Source: CAZWMK01 sp964635065 (lineage in GTDB: Bacteria > Pseudomonadota > Alphaproteobacteria > Sphingomonadales > Sphingomonadaceae). Taken from it: a stretch of DNA of 7,941 nucleotides. This document shows positions 5,435-7,941 of this stretch, piece after piece. Below the pieces are notes generated by a model, which ran no database searches, was not told where the DNA came from, and saw nothing but the letters and a program-made list of their open reading frames with translations. Numbering within the stretch: position 1 is the first letter of the stretch; every line of letters starts with the position of its first letter. The DNA lies in NCBI GenBank assembly GCA_964635065.1, contig CAZWMK010000104.1, positions 1 through 7,941 on the forward strand, given 5' to 3'. Both the position numbers and the translations under genes were made by a program.

Positions 5435-6513
5435 TGACCGACAATCCACTTTCGGAAGATGAAGTTGCCGAGCGCGTCAGGCAGGAAGTCGAGCGTGCGA
5501 TCAAGCGTAACATCAAGGGGCTGGACTTCCTGACAGCGCCGAAACAACAGGTCGGGGCCATGGCCAAGGATCTGCTGATGCGGCGCGGCACCCTGTCCTT
5601 CTATCATTACCGCCCGGTCACGGACGAAATCTACCGGGTTCCCATCCTCATTGTCTCGCCTCCGAGTAATCGCGGCTATATCTTTGACCTTTCCGAGGGG
5701 CAAAGCCTGGTCCAGTTCCTGCTGCAGCGCGGCTATGATGTTTTTCTGATCGACTGGAATCCGCCGCGCAGCGAAGAGCATGTGCTGCGGATGGACAATT
5801 ATGTCGTCGATTTCATTCCGGACTGCGTCAGCCGTGTGCGTGAGATTACGGGGGAACCCGATGTCACGCTCATGGGATATTGCATGGGCGGCACGCTCTC
5901 GGTGATGTATACGGCCCTCGAAGGGGCCGAGAGCGTCAGGAATCTTGTCTGCTTTACCACGCCGGTTGATTTCGAGCATATGACCCTGTTCCGCAATTGG
6001 TCGGACCCGCGCCATTTCGAAGTGGATCGCCTTGTCGACAGCATTGGCAATATTCCCGGCGAAATGATCATGGGGGCTTTCGACATGATGCGGCCTGCCA
6101 ACCGAACGGCGGGGGTTCTGCATCTGTGGACCAACATGTGGAATGATGATTATGTCAAATCCTACCGCATGTTTGACCGCTGGGCTGCCGAGACACTGCC
6201 ACTTCCGGGCGAGTTTTTCCGTCAGATGGTCAAGGACTTCATGTGGAAAAACGCATTGTGCAAGAACGAGATGGTCATCGATGGCCGCAATGTTGACCTT
6301 GGGAAGATCAAGGCGCCCGTTTTCAGCGTCGTCGCGCAACATGACCATGTTGTGCCGCATCCGGCGGCAAAGCCGCTGATGGAGCTGATTTCCTCGGAAG
6401 ATCGTCAGGAAGTCGTGACCAAGGGTGGTCATGTCAGTGTTGTAGCGGGGCCGAACGCTCTGAAACGCCTGTGGCCATCGATTGACGCATGGCTGTCGGA
6501 AAGGTCCATTTAA
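5434..6513 (+). CDS. phaC: Short-type (class III/IV-like) PHA synthase catalytic subunit PhaC
   Basis: A 359-residue alpha/beta-hydrolase-fold enzyme. It joins (R)-3-hydroxyacyl-CoA monomers into polyhydroxyalkanoate at the granule surface. The lipase-like box GYCMGG (148-153) carries the nucleophile Cys150; QHDHVVP (302-308) gives Asp304 and KGGHVSV (330-336) gives His333. These are spaced much as in Allochromatium PhaC (Cys149, Asp302, His331). Family blocks DVFLIDWNPP (102-111), TTPVDF (175-180), SIGNIPGEMI (203-212) and FFRQMVKDFMW (261-271) are present. The length matches class III/IV synthases (about 355-360 residues), not class I/II (about 560-590), and such enzymes need a second subunit; the small gene just upstream is the obvious candidate. 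It overlaps that gene by one base (TGATG) and the acetyltransferase gene by one base (TAATG). Assignment as PHA synthase is strong; class is inferred from length and layout. Confidence 0.93.
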   Translation: MTDNPLSEDEVAERVRQEVERAIKRNIKGLDFLTAPKQQVGAMAKDLLMRRGTLSFYHYRPVTDEIYRVPILIVSPPSNRGYIFDLSEGQSLVQFLLQRGYDVFLIDWNPPRSEEHVLRMDNYVVDFIPDCVSRVREITGEPDVTLMGYCMGGTLSVMYTALEGAESVRNLVCFTTPVDFEHMTLFRNWSDPRHFEVDRLVDSIGNIPGEMIMGAFDMMRPANRTAGVLHLWTNMWNDDYVKSYRMFDRWAAETLPLPGEFFRQMVKDFMWKNALCKNEMVIDGRNVDLGKIKAPVFSVVAQHDHVVPHPAAKPLMELISSEDRQEVVTKGGHVSVVAGPNALKRLWPSIDAWLSERSI

Positions 6514-7091
6514 TGTCGGATATCCTTAATTTTCCTCATGTGATTGCCTGTCACGGAACGCCGATTGAAATCCGCCACATGACGGCAGACGATGCGGATG
6601 CTGTGATTGCCTTTGCCAACTCGGTACCGCTGCACGATCTTTTGTTCCTTGAACGCGATATCCGCAATCCCAAGGTGGTTGCGGCCTGGATCGATCAGCT
6701 CGCAGGCGGCTCCATCTCGACGCTCCTCGCCTTTTCGGGAGATCAGGTGGTTGGTTGTGCCGCCATCGTGCGTGATGCATTCAGCTGGTCGCGGCATGTC
6801 GGCGAAATCCGCATTGTGGTCAGTACGCAAGCGCGCGGTTGCGGTCTTGGCCGGACGCTGATCCAGGATGCCTTTGCACTGGCGCTGTCTTTGGACATGG
6901 CCAAGGTGATGGCGCGGATGACCCCGGATCAGCAGGGCGCGATTTCGCTTTTCGAGGATCTTGGTTTCCGGCCAGAAGCCTTGCTGAAGGACCATGTCCG
7001 TGACGCGGACGGCGGACCACATGATATTGTGATCTTCAGCCTTGATCTGGTGCGTGCCCGTGCCCAGCGCGAGGCTTATGGCCTTGGTTGA
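6513..7091 (+). CDS. GNAT-family N-acetyltransferase coupled to phaC
   Basis: A 192-residue GCN5-related acetyltransferase. The ATG at 6513 overlaps the phaC stop (TAATG) and has GGAAAGG (6498-6504) eight bases upstream, so it is preferred over an ATG at 6489 inside phaC. The fold reads in order: first strand IEIRHMTADDADAV (18-31), a central strand LLAFSGDQVVGCAAI (71-85), then motif A, EIRIVVSTQARGCGLGRTLI (98-117), with the acetyl-CoA pyrophosphate loop Q-x-x-G-x-G at 106-111. Motif B follows as AISLFEDLGFRPE (143-155). It would transfer an acyl group from acyl-CoA to an amine, either a small molecule or a protein lysine or N-terminus. The substrate cannot be read from sequence. The operon position suggests a link with PHA metabolism, where acetyl-CoA and CoA levels matter, but this is inference. 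The gene ends 35 bp before a strong terminator. Confidence 0.87.
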   Translation: MSDILNFPHVIACHGTPIEIRHMTADDADAVIAFANSVPLHDLLFLERDIRNPKVVAAWIDQLAGGSISTLLAFSGDQVVGCAAIVRDAFSWSRHVGEIRIVVSTQARGCGLGRTLIQDAFALALSLDMAKVMARMTPDQQGAISLFEDLGFRPEALLKDHVRDADGGPHDIVIFSLDLVRARAQREAYGLG

Positions 7092-7126
7092 AAGGCCTCC
7101 GGTGATTGCCCTTGCGGCATGACACG

Positions 7127-7158
7127 AAAAAAGCCCCCCGGTTTCGGGGGGCTTTTTT
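7127..7158. terminator. Bidirectional Rho-independent terminator
   Basis: AAAAAAGCCCCCCG and CGGGGGGCTTTTTT form a perfect 14-bp stem (8 GC-rich pairs plus 6 A-T pairs) around a GTTT loop. The run of T on each strand makes it work in both directions: it ends the phaC-acetyltransferase operon on the plus strand and the convergent hydrolase gene, which stops at 7167, on the minus strand. Confidence 0.95.
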
Positions 7159-7166
7159 GATATGCG

Positions 7167-7940
7167 TTATTTGGGGTCGGAATCCGCTTTTTGGGGTACA
7201 GAATAGGGGGTCCACAATCCCTTTGGCTGCGCCAGGCGATCGCCGATGACGTGATATACATTGGGATTGACGACCAGGCCGAAATGACTGGAATGCACTT
7301 CGACATTTTCTGCCTTGGGATGGGGCAGGGATATGCAATTCTGCCAGGCGGCAATGCCGTCGGATTTGCTGAAGACGGCGGTGGACGGTATTTCCAGCGG
7401 TTGTTCGCCGATGGCGAAACGCCGTTCAGCCATGGGGCAGTCGACGCGGTTGCCACTTAGTTTTTCATAGACGTCTTTGATCTTGTTAGCCTGCGGATTA
7501 CCGCCAAAAGGACTGCCCAGGGTGATAACCTGACGGACCGGGTCCGGATCGCGGCGCGCGGCTTCACGCGCAATCACGCCACCCAAGCTCCAGCCGATCA
7601 GGCTGACCTTGTCGCCGCTCGCCTGTGCGATTTCGTCAATGCGCTGGGCGACATGTTCGCCATTGTTGCCCACGGTGCGATGGTCGAGATTCCATCCCAA
7701 TCGCCATGGGTGCACATCATAGCCTTGCGAGGTGAGAAACTGACGAAGCAGGACCGTTGCGTTATCGTCGGTCGCGAAACCAGGTAGCACCAGCACCGAA
7801 TGACCATCGCCCTTGGGCAATTTGGCCAGCATATTCGAAGACATGATCAAAGACATCGTTTCAAACGGTGTCCGGAACATCTCCAGCGCCGTCAATATGG
7901 TTGACGGTGGCTTGATGTGCGAAATGTCACGCTGCTCCAT
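7167..7940 (-). CDS. Alpha/beta-hydrolase (esterase/lipase-like), start at window edge
   Basis: At least 257 residues, reading from ATG (complement of 7938-7940) to a stop ten bases from the terminator. Only one base lies beyond this ATG, so the ribosome site cannot be judged and the gene may start further upstream. The fold is clear: the strand and oxyanion turn SVLVLPGF (48-55), then a nucleophile elbow IGWSLGG (115-121) with Ser118. A likely acid is Asp194 in FSKSDGI (190-196), and a likely base is His219 in HSSHFGL (216-222). The cap region holds LGSPFGG (141-147), seen in lipase-like relatives. No signal peptide or long hydrophobic segment is seen, so it is probably cytoplasmic. It likely cleaves an ester or thioester; substrate unknown. 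Being convergent with the PHA operon, a role in polymer or oligomer turnover is possible but unproven, and it lacks recognisable PhaZ features. Confidence 0.84.
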   Translation of the reverse strand: MEQRDISHIKPPSTILTALEMFRTPFETMSLIMSSNMLAKLPKGDGHSVLVLPGFATDDNATVLLRQFLTSQGYDVHPWRLGWNLDHRTVGNNGEHVAQRIDEIAQASGDKVSLIGWSLGGVIAREAARRDPDPVRQVITLGSPFGGNPQANKIKDVYEKLSGNRVDCPMAERRFAIGEQPLEIPSTAVFSKSDGIAAWQNCISLPHPKAENVEVHSSHFGLVVNPNVYHVIGDRLAQPKGLWTPYSVPQKADSDPK

Positions 7941-7941
7941 C

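Noticed and set aside
5224..6432. A 402-codon minus-strand open frame
   Set aside because: It is antisense to phaC and the small partner gene, has no recognisable motif, and is rich in His, Arg and Gln as expected for a shadow frame.

Overview
The window looks like chromosomal DNA of a GC-rich alphaproteobacterium. The evidence is the closeness of the PheA ACT domain, ZapE, the adrenodoxin-reductase-type flavoprotein and the small ParA to alphaproteobacterial forms. A sphingomonad-like relative is my best guess, made from remembered protein similarity and not from a search. No insertion sequence, phage gene, CRISPR array, integrase or parS-like site is visible. Coding density is high, and the longest gene-free stretch is 4826-5053 (228 bases).

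Left part (1-2295, plus strand): the 3' end of a prephenate dehydratase gene (pheA), an orphan ParA-type ATPase, and the AFG1-family ATPase ZapE. A 26-codon open frame lies between parA and zapE and ends on the zapE start codon. zapE converges with a crotonase-fold gene (2337-3239, minus) that lacks both classical hydratase glutamates. Divergent from the crotonase is an FAD/NADP ferredoxin (adrenodoxin-type) reductase (3391-4689).

Middle: a tRNA-Pro(CGG) gene (4749-4825) with its own good promoter (TTGCGG, 17 bp, TATAAG) and an encoded CCA end.

Right part (5054-7091, plus): a compact, tightly coupled operon. It encodes a 126-residue coiled-coil protein resembling a miniature PhaE/PhaR polyhydroxyalkanoate (PHA) synthase subunit, a 359-residue short-type PHA synthase (PhaC, Cys150/Asp304/His333), and a GNAT acetyltransferase. 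The stop and start codons overlap as TGATG and TAATG. The upstream region holds three TGC/GCA palindromes that could bind a PhaR-type regulator. A perfect 14-bp-stem bidirectional terminator (7127-7158) separates the operon from a convergent alpha/beta hydrolase (7167-7940, minus) whose start sits at the window edge.

The most interesting unit is the PHA operon. It pairs a class III/IV-like PhaC with a partner about a third the size of ordinary PhaE and adds a translationally coupled acetyltransferase of unknown target. An orphan ParA 4 kb upstream, of a family that also positions cargo other than DNA, invites the speculative idea of granule positioning.
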